NCBI GenBank assembly: GCA_944386225.1
Contig: CALXAH010000007.1
Location: 1 to 64,000, forward strand
DNA from: an uncultured Gemmiger sp.
GTDB lineage: Bacteria > Bacillota > Clostridia > Oscillospirales > Ruminococcaceae
Direction: 5' to 3'
Length of the DNA stretch: 64,000 bases
Shown here: positions 51,735-60,430 of the stretch, one piece after another
How the letters are laid out: each line of letters starts with the position of its first letter
Position numbering within the stretch: position 1 is the first letter of the stretch
Made by a program: the position numbers and the translations under genes
The notes under the pieces: generated by a model
What the model was told of the DNA's origin: nothing
The model's database searches: none
The model's input: only the letters and a program-made list of their open reading frames with translations

Positions 51735-53830
51735 ACAAACTGGAACATCTGCCCTTATCCGTCCGCGTGCCCATTGAGGCGGACAATCCCAGCATCCTGC
51801 GCCGGGAGGAAAAATGCATCCGGTGCGGCATGTGCAAGGAAGCCTGCACCAACCTGATGGGCGTACATGGAAGCTACACACTGGAGGAAACCGGCGGCAA
51901 GGCAATCTGCATCTATTGCGGGCAGTGCGCCAATGTCTGCCCGACAGACAGCATCACCGAACGGGACGAAGTCCCCGCCGTGCGGCAGGCGGTGGCCGAC
52001 CCGGAACGGGTGGTGGTGGTAAGTACCTCCCCGGCGGTGCGTGCCGCCTTGGGCGAGGAATTCGGAATGGAGCCCGGCGCTTTTGTGGAGGGCAAAATGG
52101 TGGCGCTGCTGCGGGCGCTGGGTGCGGACTACGTGCTGGACACCAACTTTGCCGCCGATCTGACCATCGTGGAGGAAGCCAGCGAGCTGATCCGGCGCAT
52201 CACCCAGGGTGACCGGCCGCTGCCGCAGTTTACCAGCTGCTGCCCCGGCTGGGTGCATTTTGCGGAGATCTACGCCCCGGAACTGCTGGAGCACCTGTCC
52301 ACTGCCAAAAGCCCGATCGGGATGCAGGGCCCCACCGTAAAGACCTATTTTGCCCAAAAGATGGGGCTGGACCCCCGGAAGATCGTGCATGTGGCGCTGA
52401 CCCCCTGCACCGCCAAGAAGTTTGAGATCCGCCGGGAGGAGATGCACGCGGCCGCCGACTACCATGGTGTGCCCGGCATGCGGGATACCGACCAGGTAAT
52501 CACCACCCGGGAACTGGCCCGCTGGGCCCGGGACGCGGGGGTGGACTGGAACGCGCTGGAGGATTCGGCCTACGATTCCCTGATGGGCAAGGCCTCGGGC
52601 GCGGGGGTGATCTTCGGCAACACCGGCGGCGTGATGGAAGCTGCCCTGCGCACCGCCCATGAATACCTGACCGGCCAAAAAGCGCCCCAGGCTCTGCTGG
52701 AACTGGCGCCGGTGCGCGGGTACGAAGGGGTGCGTGAAGCGCAGGTGACCATCGGCGAGCACACCCTGCAGGTGGCGGTGGTATATGGCACCGCCAACGC
52801 CCGGAACTTCCTGGCCCGCATGAAGGAAAGCGGCAAACAGTACCACTTTGTGGAGGTCATGGCCTGCCCGGGCGGCTGCATCGGCGGCGGCGGGCAGCCC
52901 AAAGACCTGTTGAAGAACGCGGACGAGACCCGCAAGAGCCGGATCGCCGCCCTGTACCGGCGGGATGAGGCCATGACCCTGCGCACCAGCCACGAGAACC
53001 CGGAAATCCAGGAGGTATACGCGGCGTTCTATGGCCGCCCGCTCAGCGAGATGGCGGAAACGATGCTGCACACCCATTACCGGGACTGCAGCGACCTGAT
53101 TCAGAAGCAGCCGGACGCAGCCCCGCGCCCGGAAACCACCACCATGAAAGGAGAACCCACCATGAGCAAATGGAAATGCAAGATCTGCGGCTATATCTAC
53201 GAGGGCGAGAGCCTGCCCGAAAACTTCACCTGCCCGGTCTGCCGCCAGCCGGCTTCCGCCTTTGAGAAGATTGAGGAAGCCCCGGCCAAGGGCGCCGGCA
53301 AGTACGCCGGTACCCAGACCGAAAAGAACCTGGAAGCCGCCTTTGCCGGCGAGTCCCAGGCGCGCAACAAGTACAGCTTCTTTGCTTCTGTTGCCCAGAG
53401 CGAGGGGTATGAGCAGATCGCCGAGCTGTTCCTGAAGACGGCTGAGAACGAGAAGTCCCACGCGAAGATGTGGTTTGAGGAGCTGCACGGTGTAGGCAGC
53501 ACCGCCGAGAACCTGCTGCACGCCGCCGAGGGCGAAAACTACGAGTGGACCGACATGTACGACGGCTTTGCCAAGACCGCCGAGGAGGAAGGCTTCCCCG
53601 AGCTGGCCGCCAAGTTCCGCCTGGTGGCTGCCATCGAAAAGCGCCACGAGGAGCGTTACCGCGCCCTGCTGCACAATGTGGAGACTGCCCAGGTGTTTGC
53701 CAAGAGCGAGGTCAAGGTCTGGGAGTGCCGCAACTGCGGCCACATTGTAGTGGGTACCGCCGCGCCGGAGGTCTGCCCCACCTGCCTGTATTCCCAGAGC
53801 TTCTTTGAGATCCACACCGATAACTATTAA
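51731..53830 (+). CDS. [FeFe] hydrogenase fused to rubredoxin-rubrerythrin-rubredoxin
   Basis: One open frame of 699 codons from GTG 51731 (AAAGGAA upstream). Residues 25-75 hold two [4Fe-4S] sites ([22 protein letters not shown]). The H-cluster domain follows with TSCCPGW (168-174), PCTAKKFE (225-232) and [16 protein letters not shown] (375-390), all key Cys present. From residue 478 come a rubredoxin ([12 protein letters not shown] and CPVCRQPAS), a diiron rubrerythrin four-helix domain ([22 protein letters not shown]) and a C-terminal rubredoxin ([21 protein letters not shown]). No stop separates the parts, though AAAGGAG at 53147 before ATG 53162 could start the second part alone. It likely reduces peroxide with electrons from H2. 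Confidence 0.88.
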   Translation: MNKLEHLPLSVRVPIEADNPSILRREEKCIRCGMCKEACTNLMGVHGSYTLEETGGKAICIYCGQCANVCPTDSITERDEVPAVRQAVADPERVVVVSTSPAVRAALGEEFGMEPGAFVEGKMVALLRALGADYVLDTNFAADLTIVEEASELIRRITQGDRPLPQFTSCCPGWVHFAEIYAPELLEHLSTAKSPIGMQGPTVKTYFAQKMGLDPRKIVHVALTPCTAKKFEIRREEMHAAADYHGVPGMRDTDQVITTRELARWARDAGVDWNALEDSAYDSLMGKASGAGVIFGNTGGVMEAALRTAHEYLTGQKAPQALLELAPVRGYEGVREAQVTIGEHTLQVAVVYGTANARNFLARMKESGKQYHFVEVMACPGGCIGGGGQPKDLLKNADETRKSRIAALYRRDEAMTLRTSHENPEIQEVYAAFYGRPLSEMAETMLHTHYRDCSDLIQKQPDAAPRPETTTMKGEPTMSKWKCKICGYIYEGESLPENFTCPVCRQPASAFEKIEEAPAKGAGKYAGTQTEKNLEAAFAGESQARNKYSFFASVAQSEGYEQIAELFLKTAENEKSHAKMWFEELHGVGSTAENLLHAAEGENYEWTDMYDGFAKTAEEEGFPELAAKFRLVAAIEKRHEERYRALLHNVETAQVFAKSEVKVWECRNCGHIVVGTAAPEVCPTCLYSQSFFEIHTDNY

Positions 53831-53848
53831 TTGTATATACCTATATAA

Positions 53849-53884
53849 GAGCTGCCGCGGGTTCAGCCTGCGGCGGCTCCTTTT
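53849..53884 (+). terminator. Intrinsic terminator after the hydrogenase-rubrerythrin gene
   Basis: GAGCTGCCGCGGG and CCTGCGGCGGCTC pair with two G-U pairs, followed by CTTTT. Confidence 0.75.
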
Positions 53885-53970
53885 GCAGCGTAAAGCACCT
53901 TGATCCGCTTGCAGGTGATCGTATTTTCCGGTACAATCAGGCTATACACCACCCGAAAGGGGCAAGCGGC

Positions 53971-54540
53971 ATGAAATGTCTGGTTTTGCTGACGGGCTGC
54001 GGCCTGGGGGACGGTTCCTGCATCGAGGAAACGGTGCTGACCTACACCGCCCTGGACAAATACGGCTGCGACTATCTTCCCGTAGCGGAGGATATACAGG
54101 CCCCCGCGGTGAATCACATCACCGAGCAGCCGGAGGGGATGCGTTCGGTGCTGACGGAGGCGGCCCGGCTTGGGCGCGGGCGGATCCGTCCCCTGGATGA
54201 AGTGAACCCGGCGGAGTACGACGCGCTGGTGATTCCCGGCGGGCTGGGCCTGCTGCGTGACGGCCGCACTTCGGGCGCGGCGGAACTGGTGCGGCAGTTT
54301 GCCGCCCGGGGCAAGCGCATCGGTACCATGTGCGCGGGCATTGATTTTCTGCGGGCGGTGCTGGGGCCGCAGGTTCTGCAAAATCTGGCGGAGAACAGCG
54401 GAGCAGACGGCTTCTGCCGCGATGCGGAGGGGCGTTTTTTCTACACCCCCGCCTTTCGCCGGACGGCCAGCTGCCACACCATGCAGCAGGGCATTGACGG
54501 CATGATCCGGGCCATGCAGGAGGCGTGCTGCGCCCTGTGA
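53971..54540 (+). CDS. ElbB-like DJ-1/PfpI-superfamily protein
   Basis: This 189-residue protein follows the DJ-1 fold: LVLLTGCGLGDGSCIEETVL at the start, EAARLGRGRIRPL, YDALVIPGGLGLLRDG, then the nucleophile elbow IGTMCAGIDFL with the reactive Cys. The Glu near the start and the RIRPLDEVN block resemble ElbB of proteobacteria, which is about 25 residues longer. The function could be a glyoxalase or a chaperone-like activity; both have been proposed for relatives. GAAAGGGG precedes ATG 53971. It is monocistronic. Confidence 0.75.
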   Translation: MKCLVLLTGCGLGDGSCIEETVLTYTALDKYGCDYLPVAEDIQAPAVNHITEQPEGMRSVLTEAARLGRGRIRPLDEVNPAEYDALVIPGGLGLLRDGRTSGAAELVRQFAARGKRIGTMCAGIDFLRAVLGPQVLQNLAENSGADGFCRDAEGRFFYTPAFRRTASCHTMQQGIDGMIRAMQEACCAL

Positions 54541-54570
54541 TCAGTTGCAACCGTTTCTGTATATCCCGCG

Positions 54571-54597
54571 GCCGGATCGGAAGATCCGGCTGTTTTT
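54571..54597 (+). terminator. Intrinsic terminator after the ElbB-like gene
   Basis: GCCGGATC and GATCCGGC pair with a four-base loop, followed by TGTTTTT. Confidence 0.85.
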
Positions 54598-54737
54598 GTT
54601 TGTCACAGACGGACAAAAGCACGGATTTTACAAATCAGTCCCACTTATTCCATTGCCGCTATACGGCGGCGCACCGTAAGATATTAATAACGAAATCGCC
54701 CCGGCAACCGGGGCAGACGGTACAAGGAGGAAAACAT

Positions 54738-56069
54738 ATGAAACGTCTGATCGCACTTTTGCTGGCGGTTTGCCTGTGCGCGGGCCTGCTGGCCGGCTGC
54801 GGCGGCAACGCCCCGGCCGAAACCGACAGCAGCCTGGCGGCGGCCCAGGAAGCCATGACCCTGGAAGAACTGAAGCAGCAGACCGCGGAACTGACCCTGT
54901 ACACCTACTACGTGGACAGCGACAAGGAAATCGTGGACTACGCGCTGAACGAGATGAAGAAGATCTTCCCCAACGTAACGGTGATTCCGGAGAACCGCAC
55001 CGACGCGGACGGCACGGTTCTGAAGACCCGCGCCGCCGTGGGCGAGCTGTCGGACATCTTTGAGTGCCCCTCCAACGTGCTGGAGAGCTTTGCCACCTCC
55101 GGCGACATCCTGCCGCTGGACGAGGCCATGGAAGAGATGGACTTTGCGGATTATGTGTACCCCACCGTGCTGGAAAACCGCGCCAACTCCGACGACAAGA
55201 TCTACGCCATCAGCGCCCTGAGCAACGAGCCGATGGTGTTCTACTACAACAAGGCGGTGTTCGCCCAGTACGGCTTGAGTGAACCCAAGAACTACGAGGA
55301 ATTCAAGAACGTGGTCAGCACCCTGGCCGAAAACGGCGTGATCCCCCTGGCCCTGTTCGGTCAGGAGAAGTGGCCCGGCCTGCAGCTGTACGATCTGGCC
55401 TGCCTGGCCGGCGGCTCCCAGGGCATTCAGGCTCTGGAAACCGGCGAGGAAAAGATCACCGATGACGCGTTTGTGAACGCCGCCAACATGCTGGCCGAGC
55501 TGACCCAGATGGGTCTGGTGGGCAAGGGCGCGTTCAGCACCAACTCCAGCCAGGCGTTTGAGCAGTTCCGTCTGGGCCAGGCCGGTATGCTGGTGAACGG
55601 CGTGTGGTACTTCGGCGACGCGCTGGAGTACGGCGAGGACGTGGGCTACTTCACCTACAATCCCTTCGCGGCGGCCGGTCAGGAAGAAGAAGCCCGCAAG
55701 CATCTGTCCGGCGGTCAGATGTCCCCCGGCGGTTACGCAGTGAGCGCCACCAGCGATAACGCCCGTCTGGCCACCATGTACATGCTGTACTTCAACATTG
55801 AGCGCGCCAAGGCCAAGACCATTCTGTACGGTGCGGTGAGCGCCCTGACCGAGGACGTGCAGCCCCAGGAGCCCCGCTACGAGAGCTACCAGCAGTTCGC
55901 CGACAGCGTAGGCGAGGTGGAGAGCTACTCCAAGTACGAGTGGAGCCTGGAGAACGCGGAGGTCAAGACCGCGCTGGAGGACAGCGTGGAGATGCTGCTG
56001 GCAGGCAGCCACAGCCCTGAGGATTTCATTTCCTCGCTGGATCAGCAGATCACAGCCGCACTGGGCTGA
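54738..56069 (+). CDS. Sugar ABC transporter substrate-binding lipoprotein
   Basis: The 443-residue protein has a lipoprotein signal (LLAVCLCAGLLAGC, lipid Cys at about 21) and a family-1 extracellular solute-binding fold (LTLYTYYVDSDKEIVDYALN, then FECPSNVLESFATSGDILPL and AISALSNEPMVFYYNKAVFA). It captures an oligosaccharide outside the cell for import. AAGGAGG precedes ATG 54738. The next genes are a permease and a YesM-type two-component system, then an alpha-galactosidase, so an alpha-galactoside is the likely cargo. The gene itself is intact, but its permease is broken. Confidence 0.9.
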   Translation: MKRLIALLLAVCLCAGLLAGCGGNAPAETDSSLAAAQEAMTLEELKQQTAELTLYTYYVDSDKEIVDYALNEMKKIFPNVTVIPENRTDADGTVLKTRAAVGELSDIFECPSNVLESFATSGDILPLDEAMEEMDFADYVYPTVLENRANSDDKIYAISALSNEPMVFYYNKAVFAQYGLSEPKNYEEFKNVVSTLAENGVIPLALFGQEKWPGLQLYDLACLAGGSQGIQALETGEEKITDDAFVNAANMLAELTQMGLVGKGAFSTNSSQAFEQFRLGQAGMLVNGVWYFGDALEYGEDVGYFTYNPFAAAGQEEEARKHLSGGQMSPGGYAVSATSDNARLATMYMLYFNIERAKAKTILYGAVSALTEDVQPQEPRYESYQQFADSVGEVESYSKYEWSLENAEVKTALEDSVEMLLAGSHSPEDFISSLDQQITAALG

Positions 56070-56077
56070 GAACGGCG

Positions 56078-56117
56078 GCACGGGGCTCTGCAAAACGGCG
56101 GAGCCCCGTGCTCTTTC
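56078..56117 (+). terminator. Hairpin between substrate-binding protein and permease
   Basis: GCACGGGGCTC and GAGCCCCGTGC pair and are followed by TCTTTCT. This position commonly holds an attenuator that keeps the binding protein more abundant than the permease. Confidence 0.65.
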
Positions 56118-56139
56118 TATGTGTGTAAGGAGGCGTCTT

Positions 56140-56778
56140 ATGGTTTTTAAGCGCAGCCGGTGGGCACAGGTTTTGTTTGTGCTTCCCGTAATCATCATCT
56201 ACGGCATCATCATCGTGTTCCCCCTGGTGCAGGGCTTTTTCATGAGTTTCACCGTCTGGGACGGCGTGAACGCCGCCCAGTTCAACGGCCTGGCCAACTA
56301 TCAGAAGCTGTTCAGCTCGCCGGATCTTTGGCCTTCCATCCGCAACAGTATCCTCTATTCAGTATTCCTGACCACCTACCAGATCGGCTTTGCCACCCTT
56401 TTTGCCTTTATCCTGGTCAACGTGGATATCCGGATGAAGCGGTTCTTCAAAGCGGCCTACTTTGTGCCGGTACTGCTGTCGGTCACGGTGGTGGCCCAGC
56501 TGTTCGTTTCCATCTACCACGGGGATTTCGGCCTGATCAACAAGTTTGCCGAGGCCATGGGCTGGGACTGGCGCCAGAACTGGCTGGCGGAACCCATCAA
56601 GGGTATCCTGGCCATCGCCTTTGCCGAGAGCTGGAAAGGCATGGGCTACCACATGCTGATCATCTACGCGGCCATGCGCAACGTGCCCCGCTCCTACTAT
56701 GAGGCGGCCCGCATCGACGGCGCCAGCACCTTCCAGCAGTTCCGCTGCATCACCATACCTCTGCCGAAAACGAACTGA
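56140..56778 (+). pseudogene. Sugar ABC permease, 3' truncated by deletion
   Basis: AAGGAGG precedes ATG 56140. The frame reads as a MalF/UgpA-type permease: VLFVLPVIIIYGIIIVFPLV, several further membrane segments and the ATPase-contact loop YEAARIDGASTFQQFRCITI. After CITIPL, at about 56757-56762, it runs into six foreign residues and a TGA. The last transmembrane segments, about 80 residues, are missing. The sequence that follows is the middle of a sensor kinase, so a deletion removed the permease end and probably a second permease gene. The product should be unable to transport. Confidence 0.85.
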
Positions 56779-58103
56779 TCACCTTGCGCCAGACCGACGA
56801 GGCGTTTCTGGCGGCGATGCAGGCGCTGGACATCTCCACAAAGGGTGTCTTTCTTGACCTGAGCGCCCTGGGATACCCGGCCACCACCCGCTTTTTCTGC
56901 AAGGAACTGCGGGATATCACCACCAATGAGACGGTGGGCCTGGTGTTTCTGGAAGTACGCGCCCGCAGCCTGCAGGAGTACTGCATCAGCGAAAACAGTT
57001 CCGCCGTGATCATCTCGGATCAGGACGGGCGGGTGATTGCCCATTCCGGCAGCTTTGCCCTGACGGAGGCGGGGTTCTCCCCTTCCGCCGCGCAAGGGCA
57101 GCTGCAGGATGCGGAGGGCAGCACCTGGCTGTACCGCAGCGGGGTGGTCTCGCTGGCCGGATGGCACGTCACCTGCCTGCTGAACACCCGGCAGGCGCTG
57201 CTGCCCATCTACAATATGCTGACCCTGCTTACCGCCGCGGCGCTTGTGATACTGCTGGTGATGTCCGGTGTAGCCATGCTGATCGCCCGCCGGCTGGCCC
57301 GGCCCATCGAGCACCTGTCCCGCCACATGAGCAATTTTACCGGCGCGATGCCGCTGCCGGTGGAGCCCCGCACCGACGGGGACGAAATCGCCGTACTGTA
57401 CAGCAGCTTCAACAGTATGCTGCTGCAGAACGCCCGCCTGTTTGAGGATTACAAACGGGAACAGAAACGCAAGCAAACCATCGAATTGCAGCTGATCCAG
57501 AGCCAGATCAAACCGCATTTTCTCTACAATACCCTGGACACCATCTACTGTCTGGCCGGCATGGGCCGCACCGACGAGGCGTCCCGGGTGACCAAGGCGC
57601 TGGCGGACTACTATCGTCTGGTGCTGAACAGCGGGCAGGAATGGATCAGCGTGCGCCAGGAGATGACCGCCCTGAACCGGTACCTGACCATCATGAAGGT
57701 GCGCTGGCCCGAGCTGGGATACAGCCTGGAATGCGAGCCCGCGCTGGAAGAGGTAACCATCCCCAAGCTGCTGCTGCAGCCGCTGGTGGAGAACTCCATC
57801 CAGCACGGGATCCGGCCGCTGCACCGGGGCGGCACCGTGCGGGTTGTGGCCCGCACCGCCCCGGAGGGCGTGGTGGAGCTGTGCGTGATGGACAACGGCT
57901 GCGGCATGACCGAGGAACAATTTGCACAGGCGCTGCGCGGCAAGCGTTCCGGCCGGACGGACGAGGCGTCCTTTGGGCTGCACAGCGTGGGTAGACGGCT
58001 CGCCCTTTTTTACGGCACCCACAGCCAGCTGGTTCTGGATCGTCAGGACGGCTGGACCGTGGTAAAGCTGCGGATCGAGCCGGGAGAGGCACGCGATGTA
58101 TAA
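56757..58103 (+). pseudogene. YesM/LytS-type sensor histidine kinase, 5' truncated
   Basis: The frame is open from the deletion junction (TSAENELITLRQTDEAFLAA) and has no credible start with a ribosome site; TTG 56784 is the first possible codon. Counting from it, an extracellular sensor part is followed by a membrane segment (143-167), a HAMP linker (RRLARPIEHLSRHM), the histidine box QIKPHFLYNT (His245) and an ATPase domain with LLQPLVENSIQHGI. The first membrane segment and part of the sensor are lost. It overlaps the response regulator gene by eight bases. Normally it would sense the sugar and activate the transporter genes. Confidence 0.82.
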
Positions 58104-59517
58104 AGTTTTGCTTGTGGACGACGAGTCCCTTTTTACCGATTACCTGGCTCATCTGTTGGTCTGGGAGGAATGGGGCTGCACCCTGTGCGGCACCGCCAGC
58201 GACGGGGAAACCGCCTGGGAGATGATCCTGCGCCACCGCCCCGACGTGCTGTTTCTGGACATCAACATCCCCCCGCCGGACGGGCTGGAACTGTGCCGGC
58301 GGCTGCGGGAGAAAAAGATCCCCTGCGAGGTAATCATTGTATCCGCCCACAGTGATTTTGCCTTTACCAAAAAGGCGATCCGCTACGATGTGGTGGATTA
58401 TCTGCTCAAGCCCTTTGACCGGGAGGAACTGATCCAGGCGCTGACCAGCTACCTGGGCCGGGTGGCGGACGGCCGGGCACGGCTGCTGCGCCGCTGCCTG
58501 CAGGGGCAGGACACCCTGCCGGTGCCCTGCGTGATGGCGGTGATGCACACCGGCGAACAGCCCGGCACGGCGTTTCTGACCCGGGTATGCGGCGAGTTTG
58601 AAAAACAGACGGGCTCCTGCTGGGGCGTGCTGGACGGCCGCGACTAGCTGTTTGCCTGCGAGGCCGGCGGCGGCGTGGAAACGCTGCAGCGGTTTTTCTC
58701 CGCTTTTGCCGGGCCGGATACGGTCACGGCGCTGGGCGACGCGGCGGGCTCTCTGGCCGAAAGCCTGCGCCATGCCCGCACCGCCATGGAAAACCGCACC
58801 CTGGCCAAGGGTGGGGTGATCTGCTACGGGGAACTGACCCCGGTAAGCGGCAGCATGTTTTCCCAGGCCGACATGGGCCGTCTGGTGGGCTGCCTGGAAA
58901 ACCGGGACTACGCCGGCGCCAGCGAATGGGTGGCCCGGCTGTTCGGGCTGGGGCATGCCAGCGGGATCTCGTTCCAGTATTTTCTGTCGGTGTTTTCCTC
59001 GCTGGCGCTCTTTATGGCCCACCACTACGGCAAAAGCCGCGCCGACGCGGAAAAGATGCTGGCCCAGCAGACCAGCATTGTGCGGGAACTGTCCGCCGCC
59101 ACCCATGTGGACGATCTGACCGCGGTGATTGAAAACGCGGTGTACGAACTGTACAGCGACTGCGCCCCCATGGCCCCGCCCACCCGGCGCAGCGAACTGG
59201 TGGACAAGATCAACCGCTACATTGAAACCCACTACATGCAGCAGAAACTGACCGTTGAAAAGATGGCCGCCGATCTGCTGTTTGAAAACAGCTATATCCG
59301 GCGCGTGTACAAGGCCGCCTGCGGCACCACGATTCTGCGCGCACTGGAAAACTACCGCATTGAACGGGCCAAGGAGATGCTGGCGCGGCACACCATGCGC
59401 CACAGCGAGATTGCCGCTGCCACCGGCTTCAGCGACCCGTACTACTTCAGCAAACGATTCAAACAGATCGTGGGCTGCACGCCCACCGAATACGAGGGAA
59501 TGATGTACCATGAATGA
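58096..59517 (+). pseudogene. YesN-type response regulator, nonsense at codon 184
   Basis: The receiver domain is intact (VLLVDDESLF with Asp9 and Asp10, phosphoacceptor Asp55 in DVLFLDINIP). After LDGRD a TAG at 58645-58647 stops the frame; the same frame goes on with LFACEAGGGVETLQ and reaches a complete AraC-type DNA-binding domain at the end (YIETHYMQQKLTVEKMAADL, then EIAAATGFSDPYYFSKRFKQ). The full length would be 473 residues. Trp would be a natural residue at the stop (TGG to TAG), though that is inference. Without the C-terminal domain it cannot activate transcription. Confidence 0.88.
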
Positions 59518-60430
59518 ACGACTGCAGGAACTGTATACCGCCTACTGGAATTGTGAAAACACCCGCCCGCTGTTCACCGCCCGCATTGCCGACGGCCCCT
59601 ACAACGCCGTGCGCGACCGGAACTGTTGGATGTCGGTGGACAGCCAGCTGGCTAAGAACGAGTGGGAACTGGAGCATGTGCAGATCATCGGCGATGCCTA
59701 TCCGCTGATGTGCCCCAACCTGGGCCCCGACCTGTTCACCGCCTGCCTGGGCCTGGAACTGGAGTTCGGCCCTGATACCAGCTGGGCGGTGCACAACCCC
59801 GACCTGTGCGACCCGGAAAATTACGTGAAGCCGGTCATCCGGACGGACAGCCCCTACTGCAAAAAGATCCTGGAGCTGACCGAGGCGTTCTGCGAACACA
59901 GCCGCGGCCGGTACTTTGTGGGCATCACCGACCTGCACCCCGCCGCGGACGGTCTGGTGGCCATCCGCTCGCCGGAGCAGCTTTGCTTTGACGCCATTGA
60001 GGAACCGGACTTCATCCGGCAGGCCTCGATGGATCTGTTCGAGCAGTTCAAGGTGCTGTTCGGCCAGCTGTGCGACATCACCGAGCGATACCAGAAGGGT
60101 ACCTCCAACTGGATGGGCGTGTGGCATCCCGGCCGCCAGTACGTGACCAGCTGCGACTTCGGCGCGCTGAAGAATCTGGACATCCTGCTGGAGCAGAAAA
60201 AGCTGCGGGGTGTACAGTGGGTCTACGGCGCGGGCCAGCCCACCGCCGCCCACTGGATCGATGTCATGCGCCGCATCCAGGAGGCCGGCAAAGCGGTGCA
60301 CATCGACGCTTACCCGGACGACGTGCCCGTGCTGCTGCGGGAACTGCGTCCCCAGGGCCTGCTGATCAATCTGGTGGGCGGCACGCCTGCCCAGGCCCGT
60401 GAACTGTTCGCCATGGCGGAGGGAAAATAA
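59510..60430 (+). CDS. Uroporphyrinogen decarboxylase-like protein of the alpha-galactoside locus
   Basis: This 306-residue protein resembles the URO-D/corrinoid methyltransferase-type proteins seen in clostridial sugar loci (GVQWVYGAGQPTAAHWIDVM, then RRIQEAGKAVHIDAYPDDVP and LLRELRPQGLLINLVGGTPA). Relatives have about 40 more residues between SCDFGAL and KNLDILLEQ (a block containing a PEMF-type and an LDG-type motif), so an in-frame deletion near 60153-60170 is suspected. It overlaps the regulator gene by eight bases and the alpha-galactosidase by one. Function is unknown; heme synthesis is unlikely. Confidence 0.55.
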   Translation: MNERLQELYTAYWNCENTRPLFTARIADGPYNAVRDRNCWMSVDSQLAKNEWELEHVQIIGDAYPLMCPNLGPDLFTACLGLELEFGPDTSWAVHNPDLCDPENYVKPVIRTDSPYCKKILELTEAFCEHSRGRYFVGITDLHPAADGLVAIRSPEQLCFDAIEEPDFIRQASMDLFEQFKVLFGQLCDITERYQKGTSNWMGVWHPGRQYVTSCDFGALKNLDILLEQKKLRGVQWVYGAGQPTAAHWIDVMRRIQEAGKAVHIDAYPDDVPVLLRELRPQGLLINLVGGTPAQARELFAMAEGK

